Shown here in pieces: positions 55,649-64,000 of a stretch of 64,000 nucleotides of DNA. The position numbers were made by a program, and so were the translations under genes. The DNA is from Rhizobium oryzihabitans (GTDB lineage: Bacteria > Pseudomonadota > Alphaproteobacteria > Rhizobiales > Rhizobiaceae): positions 992,001-1,056,000 of the forward strand of contig NZ_CP048635.1 of NCBI RefSeq assembly GCF_010669145.1, in the 5' to 3' direction. Each line of letters opens with the position of its first letter. Within the stretch, counting starts at the first letter, position 1. The notes under the pieces were generated by a model. The model was not told the origin of the DNA, made no database searches, and saw nothing but the letters and a program-made list of their open reading frames with translations.

Positions 55649-57757
55649 TCAGAATTTTGCTGTCATGCTGATCCAGAAACGGCGGCCTTCCATGACCGTG
55701 TTGAAATCATCGGTGCCGACATCCTTGTCGAAGACATTGTAAACGGCAGCATTGAGATCGACATTTTCGGCGACAGCATATTTCGCGCCAATATCAAGCG
55801 TGGTGTAGGCCTCATATTTGCGCCCGGCCTTGCCGTTGATCGTCACCGGCGTACCATTCGTGCCGATGCGCGGGCCGGCATTGATTTCCGATCCGTGATA
55901 ATTCACCGAGGCCCAGGCTTCCAGCCCGTCTATCGGCGTTACCCAGTCACCCCGCAGATTGGCCATGTGCTCGGGCGTGCGCGCCAGCGGGAAACCTTCG
56001 TAGTCGCCAGTCTTCTGTTCGGAATGCGTGTAGGTATAGTTGCCGCGCAGCGTCAGCTCCGGCGTCGCATACCAGGTTGCCGTCAGTTCCACACCCTGAA
56101 TGACCGCATCATCGATATTGTAGTTATACCAGAGGCGATAATTGCGATCCTCGCTCCAGCGGGCCGGCGTTCCATCCGGATTGAGCACCAGCGCGTTGGA
56201 GATCTTGTCCTTGAAATCCGTGTAGAAATAGGTGGCGCCAAGAGCGACATCGCCATTATCCCAGAGCGCGGCCACTTCGTAGCTCGTGCTCTTTTCCGCT
56301 TCCAGACCGGGATCGCCGATGATCACGCCGCAGGTGCCGCTCGGTCCATAGGTGCAACCGCCACCGCCCGTCGTATAGGCATAACCCGGCGCGATCTGGC
56401 GGATTTCAGGCGCGCGGAAACCGGTGGAAATACCACCCTTGATCGTCAGCTCTTCCGTCGCGCTCCACACACCGTAAAGGCGCGGGCTGAAATGGTTGCC
56501 GTATTTTTCATGGTTATCGAGACGAAGACCGCCCGTCAGCGCGAAATTATCGACGATGCGCCATTCATCCTCGACAAAGAGCGCCCATTGCGTCGCCGAG
56601 AAGGTTTCATCAACACTGGTGCGCCGCCCCGGGTTCTGGTCCGTCAGCCGCGCCTCGAAATATTGACCGCCCGTGACCAGCGTGTGGTTGCCGAACAATT
56701 CGAAGGGCGTGGTGAACTTGCCATCAAGGACGGTGTTGCGAACCTCCGGTGAGCGCGGATTTTCCGTGACGCGTCCCGTGCGGGTATTTCTGGTGAAATT
56801 GGTGCGCTCGGCCCATTCCTGCTGGAAGGAGAATTCGGATGTGGTCGGTCCCCAGCGGCCGGTATGCGACAACGACCAATGGTCGCGCGTATTGGTATTG
56901 TAGGTGCCGTTGGCGTCGGTCGCCGCCAGCGTCTCGCCGGGCTCGGCGCTGCGACGCAGCCGCGTCTTGCCGCCTTCGAGATAAATGTCGTGGTCTTCGT
57001 TCGGCGTAAAGGTCAGACGGCCGTTGAAATCATATTCCTTGGCGCCGGTGGTGCCGCTCAGAATACGGTCTTCGCCGCGGTTGAAGCCCCTGCCCCAGAT
57101 CTGAAGGCCCAGCTGGTCCGTCAGGATCGGCCCGTTGGCATACCAGGACACCTGGCCGCTATTGCCGAATTTGGAATGCTGCTGAACCGTTCCCTCGGTG
57201 GTGACGGAACCGGACCAGACATCGCCGACCTTGCGGGTGATGATGTTGATGACGCCGCCCATGGCGTCGGAACCGTAAAGAGACGACATCGGGCCGCGCA
57301 CGACCTCGATACGCTCGATGGCCGAAACCGGCGGCACGAAGCTCTGTTCGAAGCCGGAATTACCATTCGTGCGGGCATCGCGGGTGCTCTGCCGTTTGCC
57401 GTCAACAAGCACCAGCGTGTAGGCGCCGGGCAATCCGCGAATGAAAATGTCCTTCTCATTGGCAATGCCGGTGACGGATACACCCTGAACTTCGCGCAAG
57501 GCGTCGGTCAGATCGCGATAGGATCCCTTTTCCAGATCCTCCCGCGTCACAACCGTGATGCTGGCGGGAGCGTCTTTCACATTCTGCTCGAAGCCTGATG
57601 CGGTGACCACGATCTGCTGCAGGACGGTGGTTCCCTCGGACGCCTGCTGTGCGAAAGCGGGCAATGCGGCGCTGAGCGCCGTTCCTGCCAGTGCCGCCGA
57701 AAGGCCAGCCTTTATTATCGTCGCGGCCATATCCCGGCCGCGGTACTTCAATTCCAT
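55649..57757 (-). CDS. TonB-dependent outer-membrane receptor (siderophore/FepA-like)
   Basis: An outer-membrane receptor of about 702 residues. A long signal peptide ends near ALPAFAQQ. The TonB-box-like QQIVVTAS follows, then the plug domain (ITVVTREDLEKGSYRDLTDA; IFIRGLPGAYTLVLVDGKRQ; IERIEVVRGPMSSLYGSDAMG). A 22-strand barrel ends with the terminal aromatic residue F. The closest functional class is catecholate siderophore or colicin I-type receptors (FepA/CirA). Several in-frame starts exist; the ATG at 57755-57757 follows GGGGGC. No siderophore genes adjoin it, so the ligand is unknown. Confidence 0.9.
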   Translation of the reverse strand: MELKYRGRDMAATIIKAGLSAALAGTALSAALPAFAQQASEGTTVLQQIVVTASGFEQNVKDAPASITVVTREDLEKGSYRDLTDALREVQGVSVTGIANEKDIFIRGLPGAYTLVLVDGKRQSTRDARTNGNSGFEQSFVPPVSAIERIEVVRGPMSSLYGSDAMGGVINIITRKVGDVWSGSVTTEGTVQQHSKFGNSGQVSWYANGPILTDQLGLQIWGRGFNRGEDRILSGTTGAKEYDFNGRLTFTPNEDHDIYLEGGKTRLRRSAEPGETLAATDANGTYNTNTRDHWSLSHTGRWGPTTSEFSFQQEWAERTNFTRNTRTGRVTENPRSPEVRNTVLDGKFTTPFELFGNHTLVTGGQYFEARLTDQNPGRRTSVDETFSATQWALFVEDEWRIVDNFALTGGLRLDNHEKYGNHFSPRLYGVWSATEELTIKGGISTGFRAPEIRQIAPGYAYTTGGGGCTYGPSGTCGVIIGDPGLEAEKSTSYEVAALWDNGDVALGATYFYTDFKDKISNALVLNPDGTPARWSEDRNYRLWYNYNIDDAVIQGVELTATWYATPELTLRGNYTYTHSEQKTGDYEGFPLARTPEHMANLRGDWVTPIDGLEAWASVNYHGSEINAGPRIGTNGTPVTINGKAGRKYEAYTTLDIGAKYAVAENVDLNAAVYNVFDKDVGTDDFNTVMEGRRFWISMTAKF

Positions 57758-57904
57758 GTTACGCCCCCGCATTTAACTTGAGAATTTAACCCCACTTATT
57801 TAGGAGGGAGTGCAGGCGCAACGCGTTTGTTTTCGAACAGTTCTAAATTCCAGAAATTGCAAAAAGGGCTCCGCCATTCGGCAGCGGGGTAAAAAAACAG
57901 CAAG

Positions 57905-59374
57905 ATGACAACCGGCAAGAGAAAAGAAGAACCAGCTTCCCCGGCAAAGCCCGACAGGCTTGGACAGCTGAAACTCCTTGTCGCGTTCGATGCGTTGTTG
58001 CGTGAAGGAAGTGTCAGCCGCGCAGCGGCAGGCATGGGACTACCGACATCATCGATGAGCCGGATATTACAGCAGCTGCGCGAGAAATACGGCGACCAGC
58101 TGTTCTTACGCACCGGCCAGGGTCTGCGGCCCACCCCCTTTGCCGAGACCATGCGGCTGCGCATTCGGTCGCTGGCGGCGGAGGCGGAAAACCTGATCGA
58201 TTATTCACAGGAAAAAGCGGCAGCCCCCGCCGCCGCCAATGTTAGCGGCTGGGAACGGCCGGTGCTGATGAAGGCGCCGCCTCTTTCGCTGCGCCCCAGC
58301 GTTCTCCTCGAAGGTCAGCCGACACCGGAAAATATAGCGGACCGCCTTGCCCGCATCGGCCACAATGCCGATCCGCAGCACAGGCTCGCCAAATATATCG
58401 CGACCTCGGCGATGGGCATCGGCAACAGCCGCCCGCTCAGCCAGCAAGAGGCGATGGACGCGCTCTCGATCATTCTCGAAGGCGATGCAGATCCCATACA
58501 GATCGGAGCGCTGCTTGCGACCATGCATTATCGCGGCGTGACCGCGGCAGAGCTTGCCGGTTTTATCGAAGCCATGTGGGGCCATATAAAAATAGACCAG
58601 CAAGCGCCCGCATCGGTCGATCTCGACTGGCCCGCCTATATGTCACCCAAACATCGCGATGCGCCCTGGTTCCTGCATTCCGCACGTCTTGTTTCCATGG
58701 CGGGATATAGCGTGCTGTTGCATGGGCATGTGGGCCAGGGAGAAAATGGCGGTAAGCTCGAACTCGCCGCTGAAGCCTGCGGGATACCGCTCTGCCACTC
58801 GATTTCTGAGGCGGCCAAGGCCACGGCTTCGCAAGGGATAGCCTATCTGCCGATCGGTGGACTGTCGTTACAGTTTCAGAGCCTGCTTGGCCTGCACGGC
58901 ATTCTGGAAATGCGCCTGCCGCTCAATACGGTCGTGCATCTTCTCAATCCGCTTCGCGCCAGAAGCACCATTATCGGCGTCGCCCGCCCCTCCTATCAGG
59001 AGCTTCATCGCGATACGGCGCGGCTGCTTTCGGTCGAGAGCCTGGCCATTCTCGGCAATACGCGGGATTTCGCGCAGTTTACACCCTTTCGCAGCACCCG
59101 CATCTTCGGTCTTTCCAAGGGCGAGGATGTGGAGTTCGTCATTCCCGCCCGCGAAACTCCACCGGCCGAAATGCCGACCATGTTCACCACCTTCGAATAT
59201 TGGCGCGCCGTCTGGACGGGGGCGGCGAGAGACGGGAGAGCGGAAACCATCATCGTCTCCACCGCTGCCATCGCCCTGATGCTGGTCAATGATATGATGC
59301 TACCTTTCGAAGAGGCCTATGCCCGCAGCCTGCGGCTATGGAACGACAGGGCACGCAATTTCGCCACTGCCTAG
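57905..59374 (+). CDS. LysR-type HTH fused to a TrpD2/YbiB-like phosphoribosyltransferase-fold domain
   Basis: A 489-residue protein with two parts. Residues about 20-82 are a LysR-like winged helix (LLVAFDALLREGSVSRAAAG, then SSMSRILQQLREKYGDQLFLR). After a linker rich in Ala and Pro (about 103-125), residues about 135-485 resemble anthranilate phosphoribosyltransferase-like YbiB/TrpD2 (helical ISRP-like PLSQQEAMDALSIILEGDAD; the GHVGQGENGGKLELAAEACG loop where TrpD has its GTGGD motif). YbiB binds nucleic acids and lacks TrpD activity. No glycine-rich GTGGD motif is seen. The gene is divergent from the TonB receptor. Its role is unknown; a regulator is the natural guess. Confidence 0.85.
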   Translation: MTTGKRKEEPASPAKPDRLGQLKLLVAFDALLREGSVSRAAAGMGLPTSSMSRILQQLREKYGDQLFLRTGQGLRPTPFAETMRLRIRSLAAEAENLIDYSQEKAAAPAAANVSGWERPVLMKAPPLSLRPSVLLEGQPTPENIADRLARIGHNADPQHRLAKYIATSAMGIGNSRPLSQQEAMDALSIILEGDADPIQIGALLATMHYRGVTAAELAGFIEAMWGHIKIDQQAPASVDLDWPAYMSPKHRDAPWFLHSARLVSMAGYSVLLHGHVGQGENGGKLELAAEACGIPLCHSISEAAKATASQGIAYLPIGGLSLQFQSLLGLHGILEMRLPLNTVVHLLNPLRARSTIIGVARPSYQELHRDTARLLSVESLAILGNTRDFAQFTPFRSTRIFGLSKGEDVEFVIPARETPPAEMPTMFTTFEYWRAVWTGAARDGRAETIIVSTAAIALMLVNDMMLPFEEAYARSLRLWNDRARNFATA

Positions 59375-60570
59375 GCGTTGGCGACTGATTTTTTCAGCGC
59401 CAGATATTCCCAGAGAGCAACGAGCAGCAAAATCCCGGTGCTTGCCAGCTGCAGCACAAAAAGCGGCACACCCGGCACCGGCAAAAGCAGGCAAAGTGCT
59501 GCTACGCCCGCAAAATGCGAGATGGGTCGCTGATAGGTGGCGGCAATCTTGACGCCGATATTACCGGCCAGAAACAGGATCGGACCGCCAAGAATGGCGA
59601 TGGACTCCCTCATCGTCGTCCCTTCATGGGCATGGGACAGGCTGAAATCCTCTCCCACTGCCGTCAGGATAATGCCGGCCACGATGGGCAGATGCCCGTA
59701 GTTGAAAAGATTCTGGGCAATCTTCGCTTTCTCGTCCGCATGTTCAGCCTTTCTGGAAGCCTCTTCCTGTCCGTGATGGAAATAGATCCACCACATTGTC
59801 ACCGTGCTGACGAAGGCCGAACAAAAGACGATAAATGTCAGGCCGGAGTTCATATATTCCGTGGCCGTGCGGCCCGTGGTGAGGATCGTTTCCCCGAGAC
59901 AGATGATGACGAAAAGCGCACAGCGCTCCGCAAGGTGCTCGCCGGAGAGATGCAGCTTGTCCGCATCGCTTGCTTTTAATCCCGGCACGACATAACGGCA
60001 GGCGGGTCCGGCATATTCGATCGCCAGCGCGATACCCCACAGCAGGATGCGATCCGTCAGATCGGCGAGCCCGCCAGCGAGCCAGAACAGGCTGGATATG
60101 ACGAGCCAGATCGTCACCCGCACAAAAACCAGAAAAGACTGCCGGTCTTCTCCCTTGAAAGCATAAAGCGCAAACAGGCTTCGGCCCACCTGCATGGCGC
60201 TATAGATCAGGGCGAACACGAAACCCTGTTCCGCAAAGGCCTCCGGCAGCGCGATGGCCAAAAGCACCCCGCCGAACATCAGAACGAAGAGCAGAAGCCG
60301 GACCGGCTCCTTTTCCGTATTCAGCAGGTTGGTGATCCATGTGGTGTGTATCCACAGCCACCAAAGCGACAATATCAGAATGCCCGCCTCAAGTGCGGCC
60401 GTCGGTCCGAAGTCCTTGGCAAGCGCGTGGGAAAGCTGGATGAGCGCGAAAACAAAGACCAGATCGAAGAACAGTTCAGGAAAGGTCGCCTTTTCGGCCT
60501 CCTGCCCTTCCTTTTTGATCCAGCTTCGCGCCTCCGGTTTCGGCCCGGACGTTTCGCTCTCGGTTCCCAT
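59371..60570 (-). CDS. low temperature requirement protein A (LtrA) family membrane protein
   Basis: A protein of about 399 residues with around ten to eleven hydrophobic segments. Family features are the early ELFFDLVFVFALIQLSHAL segment and the WWIYFHHGQEEAS loop. LtrA proteins occur widely in bacteria and their function is not established. The stop codon overlaps the end of the convergent HTH-TrpD2 gene by 4 bases. I prefer the ATG at 60568-60570 (AGGGGCAGA upstream); an earlier one at 60588 is possible. Confidence 0.82.
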   Translation of the reverse strand: MGTESETSGPKPEARSWIKKEGQEAEKATFPELFFDLVFVFALIQLSHALAKDFGPTAALEAGILILSLWWLWIHTTWITNLLNTEKEPVRLLLFVLMFGGVLLAIALPEAFAEQGFVFALIYSAMQVGRSLFALYAFKGEDRQSFLVFVRVTIWLVISSLFWLAGGLADLTDRILLWGIALAIEYAGPACRYVVPGLKASDADKLHLSGEHLAERCALFVIICLGETILTTGRTATEYMNSGLTFIVFCSAFVSTVTMWWIYFHHGQEEASRKAEHADEKAKIAQNLFNYGHLPIVAGIILTAVGEDFSLSHAHEGTTMRESIAILGGPILFLAGNIGVKIAATYQRPISHFAGVAALCLLLPVPGVPLFVLQLASTGILLLVALWEYLALKKSVANA

Positions 60571-60609
60571 TCTGCCCCTGTTCGTCAAATAGGCGTTATT
60601 GCGATTGCT

Positions 60610-60894
60610 TCATCGCTGCGACAGACGGTCTTCTTCAGCCGAAGTATCAATGGTTGAGGCTCGGCCCGGAAACTGCAGCGCCCGTGCATTGTCGGGATAA
60701 AAACGCGGGCCCACCAGACGCACTTTCTTGCCGGAGACATCGGTAATGTAGTCGGATGCGGTCTCTAAAGGCGAGACTGCGGCGCTCCGGGTCTCTACGG
60801 CTTCTAGGGTGCTTACCTCCAGAGGCTGAGCGAATATCGGGTAGCTCGGCGCGGAGATGAGAATTGCCGCGAGAAGGAGGGGCTTGGGAAACAT
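60610..60894 (-). CDS. small hypothetical secreted protein
   Basis: A 94-residue protein with an N-terminal signal peptide (FPKPLLLAAILISAPSYPIF, cleavage near IFA-Q), then a hydrophilic part ending DRLSQR. No known domain was recognised. An earlier in-frame ATG lies at 60912. It is a leftward gene 40 bases from ltrA. The signal peptide and codon use support it, but function is unknown. Confidence 0.55.
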   Translation of the reverse strand: MFPKPLLLAAILISAPSYPIFAQPLEVSTLEAVETRSAAVSPLETASDYITDVSGKKVRLVGPRFYPDNARALQFPGRASTIDTSAEEDRLSQR

Positions 60895-60960
60895 CGGAAT
60901 ATCCTGACACAATTGACTGCGCCATAAACAGCCCCCGTCCGGTTTGGTTCCCGCCGTCTT

Positions 60961-61215
60961 TCAGCTATCCTCGTCCAGATAGGTGCGATATTGCACATAG
61001 TCCGCGCTTGTCTGTCCATCGACGATTTCCGGCGGCCGACCCTTACCTCCGGTCAAGTAACCGGCGTCTTCAAGTCCCGCCTTCAAAAGCTTTTCAACGG
61101 CCATGTGCCGGGGCAAGGCAATGTCCGCCATGTAAAGAGCGACGGCCAGCTCCATATCGTCCGAGAAAACCATAACGCCAGTGATCCGTTGAAGTGATGA
61201 AATAGAACGTGGCAT
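60961..61215 (-). CDS. small hypothetical protein
   Basis: An 84-residue frame; a shorter start at 61173 (MVFSDDMELAVALYMADIAL) is also possible. The sequence is mixed charged and hydrophobic, with no signal peptide and no domain I recognise. No strong ribosome-binding site is visible before either start. It is kept because the frame is dense, uses ordinary codons and overlaps no other gene. Confidence 0.4.
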   Translation of the reverse strand: MPRSISSLQRITGVMVFSDDMELAVALYMADIALPRHMAVEKLLKAGLEDAGYLTGGKGRPPEIVDGQTSADYVQYRTYLDEDS

Positions 61216-61642
61216 CTCAGCGAAGGTTCAATTTCATGAGTTCGAAGCCTGATGTTTTCTCTGTATTCCGGATTGCCGCCCGCCAGTCGGACTGGCTGTT
61301 TCTCGTCCCCGCCCTGTCGCCAACACCGTTTGGGTGCTCTTCAACGACGGTCCTGCGATGGTGACTTATACATGAAAACCGCTTTTCCCGTCTCTATCAG
61401 GGTCAGTTCGCTTAAAAAAACATCCGGACTCAAGCGATTGAAACCAATAGCGGAAAAACGCAAACGAAAGCTAATCGGCACTTAGTTTTCATTACCTTGC
61501 ATTAACCATAGATTGCCATTTGGCAGGTCTATTCGTTTAGACATCACCAGCCTCACACCGAATCTTTCGAATCTTGCAGGAACGACCTCAATGTAACTTC
61601 AGACGGGGTTTTCCGCAAGCTGAGGCGGGGTTCCGCGGCTAC
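61216..61642. other. region downstream of repC without a supported gene
   Basis: This 427-base stretch contains a 77-codon open frame on the plus strand (61252-61485) with no recognisable product and poor start, which I do not call. Two GAATC methylation sites (61560-61564, 61569-61573) lie close together. No convincing parS palindrome or terminator was found. Confidence 0.45.
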
Positions 61643-62920
61643 TCACCCCGTCAGCCCCCTCTCCATCTCGTCCTGCCGCCCGCGCAGCTGCGCCAGAAGC
61701 ATGGCCTGAAGATCGAAACCACCCTCATGGGCCTTGCGTGTCAGATTGCGCAGATATCCGCCGAGTGAGCTTATCTGATCCGCCTTTTGAAGCAGGCATG
61801 CAAGGATGGCCGCAGTTCCCTGCCGCCCGAAGATAGCCATGGCATCCTGATAAGCCGACTGGCTGACATTGAACATGGTTTTGATCACGGATGTTGCCAC
61901 TTCGAGATCACGCCAGCCGGTGACGGTTCCTCCAGGGGCATAGAGGGAAATATCCGGGCAAGCCTTCAAAACCAAAACAATATCAGGAACAAAAAATTGC
62001 TTATGAACAACAGGCTTGGGCGGATGTGCTGAGGGTTTTGCGCTGATGGTTGCGGCATAGGCTGGCTGGATGCCAACCGTGCTTGTGGGTGGAACGCTAG
62101 CCGGTTCACGAAAATCCTGCGGTTTAGATATGGATTCGGATTCTGAATTCTTTATGAGGCGCTCATTTTGGCAGTCATTGCCGCCCATTTTTTCAGATTT
62201 TTCAATATTTTCCAGATAGTTGGTCACTTCAGCGCGCAGAGAGACCAGAAAACCGGCGATCTCCTTGAGTTCGGCAGGCTTTGAATTGCGTCCAAGGGAA
62301 CGGGCGATCGCATTATAGCGCGTCTGAAACCGTTCGAAGGTCTCGACCTTACCGCTTGCGGCGATCATTTCGCAAAGCTTCTGGATATCGCGACGGCAAA
62401 GGCTGATGTTTTCGCGAAGGCGCTGAAGATCGAGCCGCTCACGAACGATACGGTCGGCCAGCTCCTCGATTTCTGATTTGCGGGAAAGAAGCGGTGCCAG
62501 TGAAAAACCATAGGCCTCGCTGATCTCTCCGCCCCTGTGTTTGCGGGCATAGCGTTTTCCATTCGGGCTATCCTTGCGGATGATGAGGCCGGCTTCGACA
62601 AGGGCCGAGAGATGCCGGCGCAAAGTCTGTTCCGCCATGCCATGGGCACGCAGCGATAATTGCGTATTGGAAGGGAAAACCACCAGTCCGGCTTCGCTGG
62701 ACAGTTCGTTTTTCGGATAAAAACTCAAAAGCGCGTTCAAGACTGCGAGAGAACGATCGGTCACACCGAGCAATGGTCTTGCTTCACAGACCGAACGATA
62801 GAGTTTCCATTTATCGACCGTCTCAGTCTTTTTGTTCTTTTGCGCGGCAAACTGGGTTGCGAGAACGCCAAACGACATCGCTCGCCGCCCAAATGGCGTC
62901 GTTACACATGTGCTGTCCAT
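61643..62920 (-). CDS. repC: replication initiator RepC
   Basis: A 425-residue initiator of a repABC replicon. The ATG at 62918-62920 is preceded by AAAGGTGA. A GTG 9 bases upstream is an alternative. An N-terminal winged-helix DNA-binding part (about residues 25-150) includes KWKLYRSVCEARPLLGVTDR and LVVFPSNTQLSLRAHGMAEQ. A charged linker and a C-terminal domain follow (GWRDLEVATSVIKTMFNVSQ; QISSLGGYLRNLTRKAHEGG). RepC binds an origin lying inside its own gene and its amount limits replication. The transcript is opposed by the ctRNA just upstream. Confidence 0.95.
   Translation of the reverse strand: MDSTCVTTPFGRRAMSFGVLATQFAAQKNKKTETVDKWKLYRSVCEARPLLGVTDRSLAVLNALLSFYPKNELSSEAGLVVFPSNTQLSLRAHGMAEQTLRRHLSALVEAGLIIRKDSPNGKRYARKHRGGEISEAYGFSLAPLLSRKSEIEELADRIVRERLDLQRLRENISLCRRDIQKLCEMIAASGKVETFERFQTRYNAIARSLGRNSKPAELKEIAGFLVSLRAEVTNYLENIEKSEKMGGNDCQNERLIKNSESESISKPQDFREPASVPPTSTVGIQPAYAATISAKPSAHPPKPVVHKQFFVPDIVLVLKACPDISLYAPGGTVTGWRDLEVATSVIKTMFNVSQSAYQDAMAIFGRQGTAAILACLLQKADQISSLGGYLRNLTRKAHEGGFDLQAMLLAQLRGRQDEMERGLTG
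62111..62217. other. AT-rich segment inside repC, candidate origin of replication
   Basis: In repABC replicons the origin lies within repC in an AT-rich stretch. This segment is the most AT-rich part of the gene (for example the ATTTTTTCAGATTTTTCAAT region near 62190-62209). It also carries two GATTC methylation sites 6 bases apart (62133-62137 and 62139-62143). The placement is inference. Confidence 0.4.
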
Positions 62921-62982
62921 GTCTTTCACCTTTCACAAGGCAAAAGAAAATCGCTCACCGAAAAATTCGATGCCAAAGACTC

Positions 62983-63011
62983 TTGACTATGATTCGCGGA
63001 AATGAGATTCT
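62983..63011 (+). promoter_or_regulatory. promoter of the repABC antisense RNA with GANTC sites
   Basis: TTGACT (62983-62988), 17 bases, then GATTCT (63006-63011) on the plus strand, opposite to repC. Three GANTC sites (62978-62982, 62991-62995, 63006-63010) overlap the promoter; the last lies on the -10 element. Confidence 0.6.
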
Positions 63012-63017
63012 TTGGTT

Positions 63018-63066
63018 GCTTAGATCAAAGAAAGGCTTCCGTGCGGCAACGTTCGGGGGCTTTTTT
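63018..63066 (+). ncRNA. repABC countertranscribed RNA (RepE/IncA type)
   Basis: A transcript of about 50 bases between repB and repC, on the strand opposite to both. It ends in a terminator hairpin GCTTCCG/CGGGGGC (63035-63041 / 63054-63060, with G-U pairs) followed by T6 (63061-63066). Location, orientation, size and terminator match the antisense RNA of repABC replicons, which lowers RepC synthesis and sets incompatibility. Confidence 0.82.
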
Positions 63067-63106
63067 CTTTTGTGATGCGTCTCCTGTTAGTCGTTAAGAT
63101 TAGAAA

Positions 63107-64000
63107 TCACTGCTTGGACCGGTATTCGGCAAACAGCGCCTGAAGATGTTCCAGAACGAAATCGGCAAACTCCGGCGCTTCGTTCTTGTCGATGGATATG
63201 TCCAGCTTGCGGTCGCTCTCGACAACCTTTGCCAGTCGTCCGCCTGTTTCCGATGACCAGACACCGGTCTTTTTCGCCTGTGCCTTGGGTTTCAGAAAAT
63301 CGAGAAGCGACTTGAAACGTTCTTCCGAAAGAAGTGAGGCAACGGACGGCTCCCTTACATAGGCGCGCGCCGCTTCCTTGACCTGCGATGACGAGAGCTG
63401 ATCGGCCAGATCCATCCAGTTGCGGCGGCCGACGCTTGGCGCCGGGCCAATGAGATCAACCAGATCCTCCGGAATGCGGCCGACAACAGAGAGCATGTTG
63501 GAAAGGTCGCCCTTATGCAGCGACATTGCGGCCATGATCGTGTCCCTTGGAAACCGCATCTGCAGTTTCTGGGCAAAGCGGGCCTTTTCGATATAGGTGA
63601 GGTCGCGGCGCTCGTTGTTTTCCTGCCCCTGGGCAACAACCAGCTGTTCATCGCTGAGATCGCGCACGACTGCTTTGACGGGAATACCGAGGCTCGTCAC
63701 GGCACGCAGGCGGCGATGACCGAAGGCGACCTGATAACGACCCGGGAAATCGGGATGCGGGCGCACCAGAATGGGGACCTGCTGGCCCTGCTCGCGAATG
63801 GCTTCCACAAGACCGGCATCCGCCTCTTCCGAGGCCGGCATGCGATCGGGAATGAAAGAGGGATCGATATCCGCCGGATTGAGAGAAACGATCGTCAGGC
63901 CCTCTGCGAGCTGCTTTTCGATCGCTTCAGCACGCTTGGCGCGTTCCGATACTTCGTTCAGCGACTGGCCGATCATGCCGACAGGCGAATTGACGACATC
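63107..64000 (-). CDS. repB: partitioning protein RepB (5' end outside window)
   Basis: At least 297 residues of a ParB-family protein; the frame remains open to the right edge, so the start lies beyond 64000. The ParB/Spo0J core is clear: LVEAIREQGQQVPILVRPHP, then RYQVAFGHRRLRAV (box with GHRR), followed by the HTH region with ERRDLTYIEKARFAQKL. The C-terminus (EFADFVLEHLQALFAEYR) is the dimer domain. RepB binds parS sites and acts with RepA in segregation of this replicon. Confidence 0.93.
   Translation of the reverse strand, partial: DVVNSPVGMIGQSLNEVSERAKRAEAIEKQLAEGLTIVSLNPADIDPSFIPDRMPASEEADAGLVEAIREQGQQVPILVRPHPDFPGRYQVAFGHRRLRAVTSLGIPVKAVVRDLSDEQLVVAQGQENNERRDLTYIEKARFAQKLQMRFPRDTIMAAMSLHKGDLSNMLSVVGRIPEDLVDLIGPAPSVGRRNWMDLADQLSSSQVKEAARAYVREPSVASLLSEERFKSLLDFLKPKAQAKKTGVWSSETGGRLAKVVESDRKLDISIDKNEAPEFADFVLEHLQALFAEYRSKQ

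Noticed and set aside
61252..61485. A 77-codon plus-strand frame downstream of repC
   Set aside because: Low-complexity, arginine- and serine-rich, without domain, signal or ribosome-binding site.
61216..63106. parS site near repC or between repB and repC
   Set aside because: No palindrome of the expected rhizobial parS kind was found by eye; it may lie beyond the right edge near repA.

Overview
The window reads as a stretch of a repABC-type secondary replicon (chromid) of an Agrobacterium/Rhizobium-group alphaproteobacterium, most likely the linear chromosome of a member of the Agrobacterium tumefaciens complex. The grounds are the repC gene and 5'-truncated repB at the right end, with their antisense RNA between them; a glpRDSTPQUVK glycerol locus of rhizobial type; cpdR; an hspL-type small heat-shock gene; rhizobial palindromic repeats; and uniform GC-rich coding sequence. 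This assignment comes from gene content only; no database was searched.

Layout. 1-6545: a PotABCD-like ABC importer (leftward), an aspartate-type aminotransferase with a frameshift, an SDR and a LysR regulator. 6681-16497: a leftward eight-gene sugar or polyol operon (binding protein, ATPase, permease, SorC regulator, aldo/keto reductase, GlpD-like dehydrogenase, LsrF-like aldolase, FGGY kinase) with an operator-like repeat set at its promoter. 16772-21355: tRNA-Val(GAC), cpdR, an N-formylglutamate amidohydrolase, an anti-Shine-Dalgarno-type sRNA on the minus strand, hisN, a hydrolase, and hspL behind a heat-shock promoter and a ROSE-like leader. 21376-23357: a BASS-type transporter divergent from a LysR gene. 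23364-33415: glpR-glpD-glpS-glpT-glpP-glpQ-glpU-glpV-glpK. 33543-46072: nitrate assimilation (nasT-nasS, then sigma-54 promoter, nrtA-nrtB-nrtC-nirB-nirD-nasA-cysG). 46174-53365: a GntR regulator divergent from an NRAMP-like transporter, pxpA, DUF1445, fused pxpBC and a biotin carboxylase/carrier protein, which look like one metabolic module. 53500-60570: a cytoplasmic alpha-amylase, soxR, a TonB receptor, a LysR-HTH/TrpD2 fusion and LtrA. 60610-64000: two small hypothetical genes, then repC, ctRNA and repB.

Five genes (aminotransferase, hisN, hspL, nasA, nirD) are each broken by one missing base in a G or C run, while everything around them is intact. This pattern points to homopolymer errors in the assembly rather than real pseudogenes. 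The five genes should be read as functional unless resequencing shows otherwise.

The observations most worth following up are: the biotin-carboxylase/oxoprolinase module with an NRAMP homologue that has lost its metal ligands; the mirror-image catalytic defects in GlpS and GlpT that leave one competent ATP site; the HTH-TrpD2 fusion; the unassigned polyol operon; the anti-SD sRNA; and GANTC methylation sites lying on the ctRNA promoter of the replicon.
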